Assembly (NCBI GenBank): GCA_005240015.1
Contig: SBBV01000190.1
Span: 1-6,203 of the forward strand
Direction of reading: 5' to 3'
DNA: 6,203 nt
Source of the DNA: Candidatus Odyssella thessalonicensis
GTDB lineage: Bacteria; Pseudomonadota; Alphaproteobacteria; Bin65
Under the pieces are notes generated by a model, which saw only the letters and a program-made list of their open reading frames with translations, did no database searches and had not been told where the DNA came from. Shown piece by piece: positions 1 to 5,212 of this stretch. The stretch's first letter is position 1. Each line of letters starts with the position of its first letter. The translations under genes and the position numbers were made by a program.

Positions 1-204
1 GACCGGGCCGCTGCATCGGCTCGCCGACACGGAGAAATGAGCCAGGCAGCCGCGCTTGTTCTGCATCGGCGGGCCGGGCGCGGGGCGGAACGCCGCCATT
101 CATCGCACGTTCAGACGCCGGGCCACATTTTCGTCGAAGCCTGACCGGCCTTGGGGGAAGGATTTCCTCACTTTCTCCGTATTAGGCTGGAGGGTCGGAC
201 TCGC
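1..204. other. Left edge, no gene assigned
   Basis: I see no supported gene here. On the + strand, frame 2 reads the short tail TGPLHRLADTEK and stops at TGA 38-40, which could be the C-terminal end of a gene lying to the left, but it is too short to judge. A 10-base direct repeat, CTGCATCGGC, occurs at 11-20 and 61-70. There is no T-tract terminator. A weak sigma-EcfG-like pair, GGAAG at 156-160 and CGTA at 178-181, lies just ahead of the first small gene. GGAGGG at 189-194 is that gene's likely ribosome-binding site. Confidence 0.3.
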
Positions 205-507
205 ATGGGGGTGACAATGCGTAAATCGCTGAAATTGCTGCTGTCCGCGGGCATCGTCGCGCTCGGGGCCGCTGCCACGCTGACGGCAGGCACGAACCCG
301 GCCGAGGCGCGGACGCGCGTGTTCCTCGGCATCGGTCTGCCCCCCATCATCTTTGGCCCGCCGGCCTACTACTACCCGCCTCCGCCGCCACCGCCCTACT
401 ACTACCCGGCCCCCGCCTATGGGCCGCCGCCGCCACCCTGCCGCGCCCGCTATGATTGGCGCTGGGACGGGTATCAGTGGCGCCAGGCCTATGTCGGCTG
501 CTGGTAA
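205..507 (+). CDS. Small secreted Pro/Tyr-rich protein (array member 1)
   Basis: The product has 100 residues. A basic n-region (MRKSLK) and an Ala/Leu-rich core form a signal peptide with probable cleavage after PAEA, leaving about 65 residues. The mature part starts RTRVFLGIG, continues as proline runs (one of seven, one of five) alternating with YYY triplets, and ends in an aromatic, Arg-rich tail with cysteines 19 residues apart and a final CW. I count 18 Pro and 10 Tyr in the mature part. ATG 205 is chosen because GGAGGG at 189-194 lies 10 bases upstream. ATG 217, which begins MRKSLK and aligns better with the paralogues, is the alternative and has only a G-run before it. A strong terminator follows. 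The function is unknown. Export to the periplasm or outside is inferred from the signal peptide, and the two Cys could form a disulfide. Confidence 0.82.
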   Translation: MGVTMRKSLKLLLSAGIVALGAAATLTAGTNPAEARTRVFLGIGLPPIIFGPPAYYYPPPPPPPYYYPAPAYGPPPPPCRARYDWRWDGYQWRQAYVGCW

Positions 508-532
508 ACGCCCGTAACCCGGTTTCGAATGC

Positions 533-569
533 GAGCGGCCGGTCCGAAAGGACCGGCCGCTTCGTTCTT
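533..569 (+). terminator. Rho-independent terminator after array member 1
   Basis: This is a perfect 11-bp stem: GCGGCCGGTCC at 535-545 pairs with GGACCGGCCGC at 550-560 around a GAAA (GNRA) tetraloop. It is extended by one A-T pair (534/561) and followed by the T-rich tract TTCGTTCTT. It starts 27 bases after the stop codon of the first small gene. Confidence 0.88.
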
Positions 570-622
570 GGCGGTTGAGATTCCGGAAACCTGCTCCTCA
601 CCGCCTCGTGTCTGCGGCGCGG

Positions 623-659
623 CGATTCGCGCGCGGCGAATCATCGGCGCTTGTCCGTT
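623..659 (+). promoter_or_regulatory. Candidate promoter/operator upstream of array member 2
   Basis: The 14-mer CGATTCGCGCGCGG (623-636) recurs exactly at 1157-1170 ahead of the third small gene. In both places a GGnGA box (here 635-639) is followed after 16 bases by CGTT (here 656-659), resembling the GGAAC-N16/17-CGTT layout of alphaproteobacterial general-stress sigma factors, though the -35 match is poor. At this copy GATTCGC (624-630) and GCGAATC (636-642) also form a perfect 7-bp inverted repeat with a 5-base spacer. If used, the mRNA would have a leader of more than 100 bases. This is a sequence pattern only. Confidence 0.3.
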
Positions 660-780
660 CCGTTCATCGCCGTCGGCGCGCGATTCTTCCGCCAAGCCTC
701 GGGCGGAGCGCTCGACGCGGCCAAGGCCGCCGCGCGGTGTAGGCGCAGACGCGGCGGACTCACATCGGAAGGAGCAGATC

Positions 781-984
781 ATGCGTAAGATGCTGAAGGC
801 GCTGTTGGTGCCCGCCGCGCTCGCGACGGTTGCGGGCGCCGGGATCGCGGCCACGGCCAAAGCCGATGGCTACACCCTGTATTACGACGCCCCGACCACC
901 TACTACTATTACTATACGCCGCCCACAACTTACTACTATTACATCGAGCGGCCGATGCGGTGCCATTTGGGCGTCTGTTACTAG
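781..984 (+). CDS. Small secreted Tyr-rich protein (array member 2)
   Basis: The product has 67 residues. The start at ATG 781 is well set: GGAAGGAG at 767-774 lies six bases upstream, and the open frame that continues further upstream has no protein-like sequence. Residues 1-28 are a signal peptide (MRKMLKALL, then an Ala/Gly-rich core, cleavage after AKA). It matches 19 of the first 26 residues of the third array protein. The mature 39 residues hold 13 Tyr and contain a tandem repeat, PTTYYYY twice, separated by a Tyr, a Thr and a Pro. The C-terminus MRCHLGVCY carries two Cys four residues apart and a terminal Tyr. A hairpin terminator follows. I do not recognise a named family. Possible roles include a cell-surface or periplasmic structural peptide, redox or metal contact, or Tyr cross-linking, all speculative. 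Confidence 0.87.
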   Translation: MRKMLKALLVPAALATVAGAGIAATAKADGYTLYYDAPTTYYYYYTPPTTYYYYIERPMRCHLGVCY

Positions 985-1021
985 ACTCGCGTCCCGATTA
1001 GGTGGAAACGGGCGGACGCAC

Positions 1022-1050
1022 AGGGGCGCATGACAGTGCGCCCCTATTTT
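1022..1050 (+). terminator. Rho-independent terminator after array member 2
   Basis: AGGGGCGCA (1022-1030) pairs perfectly with TGCGCCCCT (1037-1045) over 9 bp with a six-base loop, TGACAG. The stem is followed by ATTTT (1046-1050). It begins 38 bases after the TAG stop of the second small gene. Confidence 0.82.
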
Positions 1051-1391
1051 GGTAGCGATACGGACAGCGACAGCGGCCCTTGAGTGAAGCGAACGGGCGC
1101 GCTTGCTTTATGGGTACGCCATTTCCATAGCGCAGGCGGCCGGTTCCCGGCCGTGACGATTCGCGCGCGGAGAAAATCGCCGCGTCGCGCGTTTTTGTCG
1201 TCGGCCGTGGGGCGCGCGACGCGCCCGGCCCAGGGCGGGCGCCGGATGAGGCTATGACCTCAGGGCTCGGCGCCACTGAATCTCCGGGCGGAGCAGAGCC
1301 CGAGAACCGCCGGTCCGGTCACCCGATCGACGACGACAACGACGCCGACACGCCCGCGCCCTTCACGGTCGGACACGGAAAAGAGGAGACC
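1051..1391 (+). other. Gene-free spacer / probable long leader of array member 3
   Basis: I find no credible gene in this stretch. It holds a 7-bp hairpin (CGGCCGG at 1137-1143 with CCGGCCG at 1147-1153), then the 14-mer shared with the region upstream of the second small gene (1157-1170). A second 7-bp hairpin follows (GGGCGCG 1210-1216 with CGCGCCC 1220-1226). The 10-mer CGGGCGGAGC at 1285-1294 also occurs at 700-709 ahead of the second gene. The upstream regions of the two genes therefore look like diverged copies. An in-frame extension of the third gene back to ATG 1254 reads an acidic, low-hydrophobicity stretch and would bury the signal peptide, so I do not accept it. Confidence 0.5.
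1157..1193 (+). promoter_or_regulatory. Candidate promoter upstream of array member 3
   Basis: This is the second copy of CGATTCGCGCGCGG (1157-1170). GGAGA at 1169-1173 is followed after 16 bases by CGTT at 1190-1193, the same geometry as at 635-659. The layout resembles an ECF (EcfG-type) promoter with a weak -35 box. The inverted repeat seen in the other copy is not kept here, because GCGAATC is replaced by GAGAAAA. Confidence 0.3.
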
Positions 1392-1592
1392 ATGCGCAAC
1401 ATCCTCAAGGTCCTGCTGATCTCCGCCGCACTGGCGATGGTCGCAGGCGCTGGGATTGCGACAACGGCCGCGCCGGCGAACGCCCAGGTGATCCTGGATT
1501 TCGGCGTGCGGCCCTACTACTACGCGCCTTACGGCTACTACTACGCTCCCACCTGCTACTGGGATGCGTTCTACGGGCGCGTCTGCTACTAG
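1392..1592 (+). CDS. Small secreted Tyr-rich two-Cys protein (array member 3)
   Basis: The product has 66 residues. ATG 1392 follows GAGGAG (1383-1388). Residues 1-31 form a signal peptide (MRNILKVLL, hydrophobic core VAGAGIA, cleavage after PANA). It is closely related to that of the second array protein and more distantly to the fourth. The predicted mature peptide has only 35 residues, 10 of them Tyr, arranged as PYYYAPYGYYYAPT and then the C-terminal unit CYWDAFYGRVC plus a final Tyr. That unit matches CYVDSLRGRVC in the fifth array protein at seven of eleven positions, with identical Cys spacing. A strong terminator follows. The paralogy is supported by sequence; the function is unknown. 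The conserved Cys pair suggests an oxidised, folded extracytoplasmic tail, which is inference. Confidence 0.87.
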   Translation: MRNILKVLLISAALAMVAGAGIATTAAPANAQVILDFGVRPYYYAPYGYYYAPTCYWDAFYGRVCY

Positions 1593-1620
1593 CTCCATTT
1601 CTTTTGGTCACAAGGAGCAG

Positions 1621-1648
1621 GCGGCCCGCGCATGCGGGCCGCTTTTTT
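1621..1648 (+). terminator. Rho-independent terminator after array member 3
   Basis: GCGGCCCGC (1621-1629) and GCGGGCCGC (1634-1642) form a perfect 9-bp stem around GCAT. Six T follow directly (1643-1648). It lies 28 bases after the stop of the third small gene. Confidence 0.92.
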
Positions 1649-1768
1649 CGCGCGGCTTCCGCGTTCCGTAACCTCGCGGCCAATTGTCCCGTCGATGAGC
1701 GCGCGCCGAGCGATGGCGGCATTGACGCGTTGATTCATCGGTGGGGGCCAACTCGGATGGAGGACCTC

Positions 1769-2035
1769 ATGCGTCTCTTCAAGATCCTTCTGATCCCGGC
1801 AGCCCTTGCGATCGTGCCGGCCGCGAGCGTGGCCGCCCCGGCACCGCCGGGCGGCAAGGCGCCCGATGAAGTGCGTACCGGCATCGACGTGACGCCGGCC
1901 TATCATTGGCGCGGCTACTATCACGATCGCTATTACTACCGGCCCTACCGTCACTATTGGCGCGGGCATCATTACGGCCATCGCTACTACTATGGCCCGC
2001 GCCGGCACTATTACTACCGCCACTATTATTGGTAG
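1769..2035 (+). CDS. Small secreted Tyr/His/Arg-rich protein (array member 4)
   Basis: The product has 88 residues. ATG 1769 is chosen over the in-frame ATG 1757 because GGAGG at 1759-1763 sits five bases upstream of 1769 and because MRLFKILLIPAALAIV then aligns with the other signal peptides of the array. Cleavage falls around residues 20-23 (ASVAA), with a less typical site than in its neighbours. After a short Pro/Gly and acidic linker (24-44), residues 45-88 are an extreme composition block of 17 Tyr, 8 His, 9 Arg and 3 Trp in 44 residues, with motifs such as WRGYY, RHYW and HYYYRHYYW. There is no Cys, unlike the other four array proteins. The tail should be basic and could bind metal, haem, nucleic acid or anionic polymer, but nothing in the sequence decides this. 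No family recognised. Confidence 0.85.
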   Translation: MRLFKILLIPAALAIVPAASVAAPAPPGGKAPDEVRTGIDVTPAYHWRGYYHDRYYYRPYRHYWRGHHYGHRYYYGPRRHYYYRHYYW

Positions 2036-2113
2036 TGCAGGGGCTGCGACTGGAGCCGCCGCAGCTGGCGTAGCGGGGTTTCCGCCGGCGTGAGTGGCTC
2101 CGAGCCCGGACTG

Positions 2114-2143
2114 CCCGGCGCGGTCAATGTTGACCGCGCCGGG
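2114..2143 (+). other. Perfect 14-bp inverted repeat without T-tract
   Basis: CCCGGCGCGGTCAA (2114-2127) is the exact reverse complement of TTGACCGCGCCGGG (2130-2143), with only TG between, so the real hairpin probably closes as 12 or 13 bp. It lies 78 bases after the stop of the fourth small gene, where the other genes have terminators, but the following bases are G/C-rich rather than T-rich. It may be a terminator of unusual type, a 3'-end stabiliser, or an operator for the fifth gene, whose start is 65 bases downstream. Confidence 0.6.
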
Positions 2144-2155
2144 GCGGGCTGCCGC

Positions 2156-2180
2156 GGAACGCGGCCACCGGCCGCGCCTT
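2156..2180 (+). promoter_or_regulatory. Possible EcfG-type promoter of array member 5
   Basis: GGAAC at 2156-2160 matches the -35 box known for alphaproteobacterial general-stress sigma factors. After 16 bases comes CCTT (2177-2180), one mismatch from CGTT. A start site near 2187 would leave a leader of about 22 bases. GGAAC also belongs to a local GCCGCGG palindromic context, so chance is possible. Confidence 0.25.
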
Positions 2181-2208
2181 GCGCCGCCCATCCCGAAAGG
2201 AGGTCGTC

Positions 2209-2427
2209 ATGCGACTTCGTCGGAGACTCATCTGGACTCCGCTGGCGCTGGCCGCGGCGCTGATCGCCGCGAGCGCGCCGAGCCAAGCCGACATCATGGT
2301 CCAGCCGGCGCCGACGCCGGCGCCCTACAACTACTTCGGCCCCGATCCCTACTACGGGCCCGGCATCGCCAGCGAGCCAGGCCAATGCTACGTGGACAGC
2401 CTGAGAGGGCGCGTTTGCGTGGACTGA
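2209..2427 (+). CDS. Small secreted Pro/Tyr two-Cys protein (array member 5)
   Basis: The product has 72 residues. The start is fixed by an almost ideal ribosome site, AAAGGAGGT at 2196-2204, four bases before ATG 2209. The signal peptide covers residues 1-27 (MRLRRRL, Ala/Leu core, cleavage after PSQA). The mature 45 residues begin DIMVQPAPTPAP, continue with aromatic/Pro/Gly segments (YNYFGPDPYYGPG), and end in CYVDSLRGRVC plus Val-Asp. That ending is the same Cys-framed unit as in the third array protein, though the Tyr content here is lower and the terminal aromatic residue is replaced by VD. A strong terminator follows, ending the array. Function unknown. Membership in the array rests on the shared C-terminal unit, the size, the signal peptide and the position. 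Confidence 0.86.
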   Translation: MRLRRRLIWTPLALAAALIAASAPSQADIMVQPAPTPAPYNYFGPDPYYGPGIASEPGQCYVDSLRGRVCVD

Positions 2428-2459
2428 GCAGAGGTCCCCGGAGATGTTTCCGCGCCCCA

Positions 2460-2493
2460 GCGGCCCGTTCGCAAGAACGGGCCGCTTTTTTTT
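2460..2493 (+). terminator. Rho-independent terminator ending the small-gene array
   Basis: GCGGCCCGTTC (2460-2470) pairs with GAACGGGCCGC (2475-2485) in a perfect 11-bp stem with a GCAA (GNRA) loop, followed by eight T (2486-2493). It sits between the fifth small gene and the convergent reading frame on the - strand. There is no A-run on its other side, so it should act only on + strand transcripts. Confidence 0.95.
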
Positions 2494-2522
2494 GCGCGCC
2501 GGCGGGCGGGGACTGATTGCGA

Positions 2523-2969
2523 TCAGAACACCGGCTGCAACGCGATCGTCGCGCGGACAACGGCGTAGTAGCGGAACTGCCCGCTGAACCCGAGCTGCAT
2601 CAGCGTGCCGGCCGCGCCGCTGACGGGCACATTCGGGCCGATCATGCGCGGCACGCGGCTGTCATATTCGAAGACGATCTTCACGGTCAGCCAGCTGCGA
2701 TCGTTGAGCGTCAGCCCGACTTCGCCGCCCGGCTGAACCGCGAAGCGGCTCGCGCTGTCTTCGATCGAGATCGGGTTTGCGCCCACGAACCCGCTGAGAA
2801 GGGCATTGAAACTCTGCACGGGGGTCAAGGTTGCGCGCCGGTGCACGAGATTGACATGGCCGCCGACATGGACCGCAAGCCACGGGAACACGGTGTATTT
2901 CAGCGTGAGCGCCGCGCTGCCGCCCGAGATCGCGCCACCCTGTCTTGACGTCGGAGTGATGCTCACCAC
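2523..2969 (-). CDS. Outer-membrane beta-barrel C-terminal part, probable gene remnant
   Basis: The open frame from GTG 2969 gives 148 residues. It reads as amphipathic beta-hairpins: ALTLKYTVFPWLAVHVGG (about 20-37), a second pair around GGEVGLTLNDRSWLTVKIVF (about 80-99), and a last pair ending RATIALQPVF. The terminal Phe is the usual outer-membrane insertion signal. Codon use is strongly G/C-ending from about 2938 down to the stop, as in a real gene. However, there is no signal peptide and no Shine-Dalgarno site before the GTG. Reading further up, the frame continues AQASVV only to a TAG at 2985-2987, with another stop at 3027-3029. Barrel proteins of this kind are usually well over 200 residues. 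I read it as the 3' end of a transporter-like outer-membrane protein gene that lost its 5' part. A functional short protein is less likely. The exact family is not identified. Confidence 0.55.
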   Translation of the reverse strand: MVSITPTSRQGGAISGGSAALTLKYTVFPWLAVHVGGHVNLVHRRATLTPVQSFNALLSGFVGANPISIEDSASRFAVQPGGEVGLTLNDRSWLTVKIVFEYDSRVPRMIGPNVPVSGAAGTLMQLGFSGQFRYYAVVRATIALQPVF

Positions 2970-3136
2970 GACGCTGGCTTGTGCCTACGTCGGCGTACCG
3001 ATCCTATCCGTCGGCCCGATCGGTCGCTAAAGGGCTACCGAAAGCGCAATTGAAATATCATGGGAGTGTGGCCCATAAGCCGCAGAAGCGATGGCGTAAC
3101 CCAGCGCGCGCCGCCCATTCGAGCAATGGAGAACTG

Positions 3137-5212
3137 TTACTTCCCCTCGCGCCGCCAGGCGAAGAGCAGCGGCAGCATCGCGAGCAGCAGCGCCGCGAAG
3201 CCCACCATCAGCGGCAACTCGCGGATGCCGGTCACGACGTAGTCGCCGTTCTGGCGGAGGCCGATCCAGGGGCTGCCGCCGAAGCCGCCGCCATGCGTCC
3301 GGTCCTCGCGGCCGACGCGGCGGATCTCCGGCACGCCGTCGGCGAGCCAAGCGAAGCTGCCCTGGTTCACGTCCACTGCAGGCTTGAGCTTGGCCTCGGT
3401 GGTTCGCACGTCCTCCATCTCCTTCGCGTTGAGCGAGCCGATGGCGGCCATCGCATTGAGCTTGCCGTCGGTGATGCGGTAGAGGCCGGGCTTGGTGATG
3501 ACCGTGGAGCCGCTGGCAGTGCCGTCGCCGCGATCCGACATCGGCACGTCGATCGTCTGATTGTCCGGCCCCGTCACCTTCACCGGATTGTTGGACGGCG
3601 TCATGCTCCGGCGCACGATGTCGAGGCGGCCGGCGCGGATCGTGCCGGTGAGCAGCTCTTCCTCGAGTTCGGGCTCCTTCATCAGCCAGTGCGCGAAGCG
3701 GCGCAGCATCTCGGCCTGCGGCCCCCCGCCCTCGTAGCCGCGGTCCCAGAGCCAGAGCTGATCGGAGAGCAGCAGCGCCACGCGCCCCTTCTCGACGCGG
3801 TCCACGATCATCAGCGGCCGCTCACCCGGGCCCTTCAGCAGCACGTGGCCGTTCCGCACCTGCGCGCCGACAATGCGGTACCAGCGGCCCCAGGGGCGCG
3901 CGCCGGTGCCGTCGCCCGAGAGCGCCGCCGTCACCGGATGGCGCTTGCCGACATCGGTCTTGAGCGGGCGATAGGGCTCTTCGAACACGTCGCCGGTCGG
4001 CCGCGCCGGCATGATGTCGCCCAGCGGCGATTGGTAGATGCTGAGCGGTCCCGCGAAGGTCGGACCGTCGGCCACGAGCAGCGCGCCGCCGTTCTTCACG
4101 TATTTGACGATGTTGTCGTAGTAGTCGTTGCGGATGATGCCGCGGCGGCGATAGCGGTCGAAGATGATGAGGTCGAACTGGTCGAGCTTCTCCTCGAACA
4201 GCTCGCGCACCGGGAAGGAGATCAGCGAGAGCTCGTTGATCGGCGTGTAGTCGCGCTTCTCGGGCGGGCGCAGGATCGTGAAGTGGACGAGGTCGACGCC
4301 CGGATCCGACTTCAGGATGTTGCGCCACGAGCGCTGCCCGGCGTGCGGCTCGCCGGAGATCAAGAGCACGCGCAGGCGATCGCGGATTCCGTTGATGGCG
4401 ACGACGGCGCGGTTGTTGTCGAGCGTGAGCTCGCGCGGGCCCGCCTCCACCTCGAGCTCGAAGAACGTCGTGCCGCGCTTGTCGAGCTGGAACTCGACGT
4501 TCACCGGCCGACCGATCTGAACGGTCACGGTCTTCCAGGCGGCGCCGTCGCGCTTGATCGTGACGCGCGCCGAGCCGCCGCTCGACGAGCCGTCCTCGAC
4601 CTTGATCGTCATCTGCAGCGGCTTGCCGATGAGGCCGAAGCCGGGCGCGCTCTCGATCGCGAGGCGCCGGTCGAGCTCGTCCTTTCGCCCCGACAGCAGC
4701 ACGTGCAGCGGACCGATGCCGGTCACCATGCGGCCCGCGACGGGCGCGTCGTGCACCTGCCCGTCGGTGATCATGATGACGCCGGCGAGACGCTGGCGCG
4801 GCACGTCGGCGAGCGCGCGCTCGAGGCTGCCGAAGAGCCGGGTCCCGTCCTCGTTGCCGTCGGCACCGGCGCGCACGACGCGGAGATCGACGTCGCCTAA
4901 GCGCTGCACGGCGAGGCGCACCTGCTCCAGCGCCGCTTCGCTGCGCCGGCGCCGCTCTTCCAAATTCTGGCTCGCCGATTCGTCGATGATGACGACCGCC
5001 ACGTCGCGCAGGCCCTCGCGGTTCTCGACCACGAGCGAAGGATTGGCGAGGATGAGCCAGGCCAGCGCCACGGCGACGAAACGCCAGACGATGCCGCGCG
5101 CGCGCAGGAAGCCGCCGGCAATCACCAGCGCCGCGCCGACGCCGGCGAAGACGTAGAGCCACATCCATTCGAGGATGGGCGAGAACGCGATCGACCAACC
5201 GAACGCCGTCAT
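3137..5212 (-). CDS. VWA / amidotransferase-like membrane protein
   Basis: The product has 691 residues. Two N-terminal membrane segments (about 15-36 and 42-62) precede a VWA-like domain whose MIDAS metal site looks complete: DESAS (Asp77, Ser79, Ser81), Thr124, and TDG with Asp150. A beta-rich region follows (about 190-275). Next comes a class I glutamine-amidotransferase-like fold (about 279-500, beginning RLRVLLISGEPH), where the strand before the expected nucleophile reads GGALLVADGP, with no Cys. A C-terminal membrane segment (about 665-686) ends in RREGK. The large central part should be periplasmic. ATG 5212 overlaps the TGA of the upstream gene (ATGA), so translation is probably coupled; AAGAGG at 5221-5226 can serve as ribosome site. 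In related alphaproteobacteria this gene follows moxR, DUF58 and DUF4159 genes. The role is probably in an envelope-linked MoxR/VWA assembly; the precise function is unknown. Confidence 0.9.
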   Translation of the reverse strand: MTAFGWSIAFSPILEWMWLYVFAGVGAALVIAGGFLRARGIVWRFVAVALAWLILANPSLVVENREGLRDVAVVIIDESASQNLEERRRRSEAALEQVRLAVQRLGDVDLRVVRAGADGNEDGTRLFGSLERALADVPRQRLAGVIMITDGQVHDAPVAGRMVTGIGPLHVLLSGRKDELDRRLAIESAPGFGLIGKPLQMTIKVEDGSSSGGSARVTIKRDGAAWKTVTVQIGRPVNVEFQLDKRGTTFFELEVEAGPRELTLDNNRAVVAINGIRDRLRVLLISGEPHAGQRSWRNILKSDPGVDLVHFTILRPPEKRDYTPINELSLISFPVRELFEEKLDQFDLIIFDRYRRRGIIRNDYYDNIVKYVKNGGALLVADGPTFAGPLSIYQSPLGDIMPARPTGDVFEEPYRPLKTDVGKRHPVTAALSGDGTGARPWGRWYRIVGAQVRNGHVLLKGPGERPLMIVDRVEKGRVALLLSDQLWLWDRGYEGGGPQAEMLRRFAHWLMKEPELEEELLTGTIRAGRLDIVRRSMTPSNNPVKVTGPDNQTIDVPMSDRGDGTASGSTVITKPGLYRITDGKLNAMAAIGSLNAKEMEDVRTTEAKLKPAVDVNQGSFAWLADGVPEIRRVGREDRTHGGGFGGSPWIGLRQNGDYVVTGIRELPLMVGFAALLLAMLPLLFAWRREGK

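Noticed and set aside
11..70. CTGCATCGGC repeated at 11-20 and 61-70, considered as a CRISPR or attachment-site repeat
   Set aside because: Only two 10-base copies, with no further units, and no integrase or cas gene in the window.
529..780. In-frame N-terminal extension of array member 2 back to ATG 529
   Set aside because: It would start inside the terminator of member 1 and bury the signal peptide. ATG 781 has a strong Shine-Dalgarno site and matches the paralogues.
1254..1391. In-frame N-terminal extension of array member 3
   Set aside because: The extension is acidic and unlike its paralogues, has no convincing ribosome site, and would place the signal peptide at residue 47.
1604..1768. 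In-frame N-terminal extension of array member 4
   Set aside because: It reads through the terminator of member 3 and gives an Arg/Ala-rich sequence. GGAGG directly before ATG 1769 explains the true start.
1589..2191. A 200-codon - strand frame opposite array member 4
   Set aside because: It contains a Val/Ile/Ala-rich stretch that mimics a membrane segment, but this is simply the antisense of Tyr/His/Arg codons. It spans two intergenic regions and a terminator.
2981..4900. A 639-codon open frame on the + strand, opposite the VWA membrane protein gene
   Set aside because: It is the mirror of a high-GC gene. Its translation is a run of Ala, Arg, His, Glu and Asp with no hydrophobic core or motif, whereas the - strand frame shows membrane segments, a VWA motif and a 4-bp coupled overlap with its neighbour.
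3822..5198. A 458-codon - strand frame inside the VWA gene, and a similar 283-codon frame (5264-6115) inside the DUF4159 gene
   Set aside because: Both are shifted-frame readings of the real genes, almost entirely Arg/Ala/Pro-rich, typical of off-frame GC-rich DNA.
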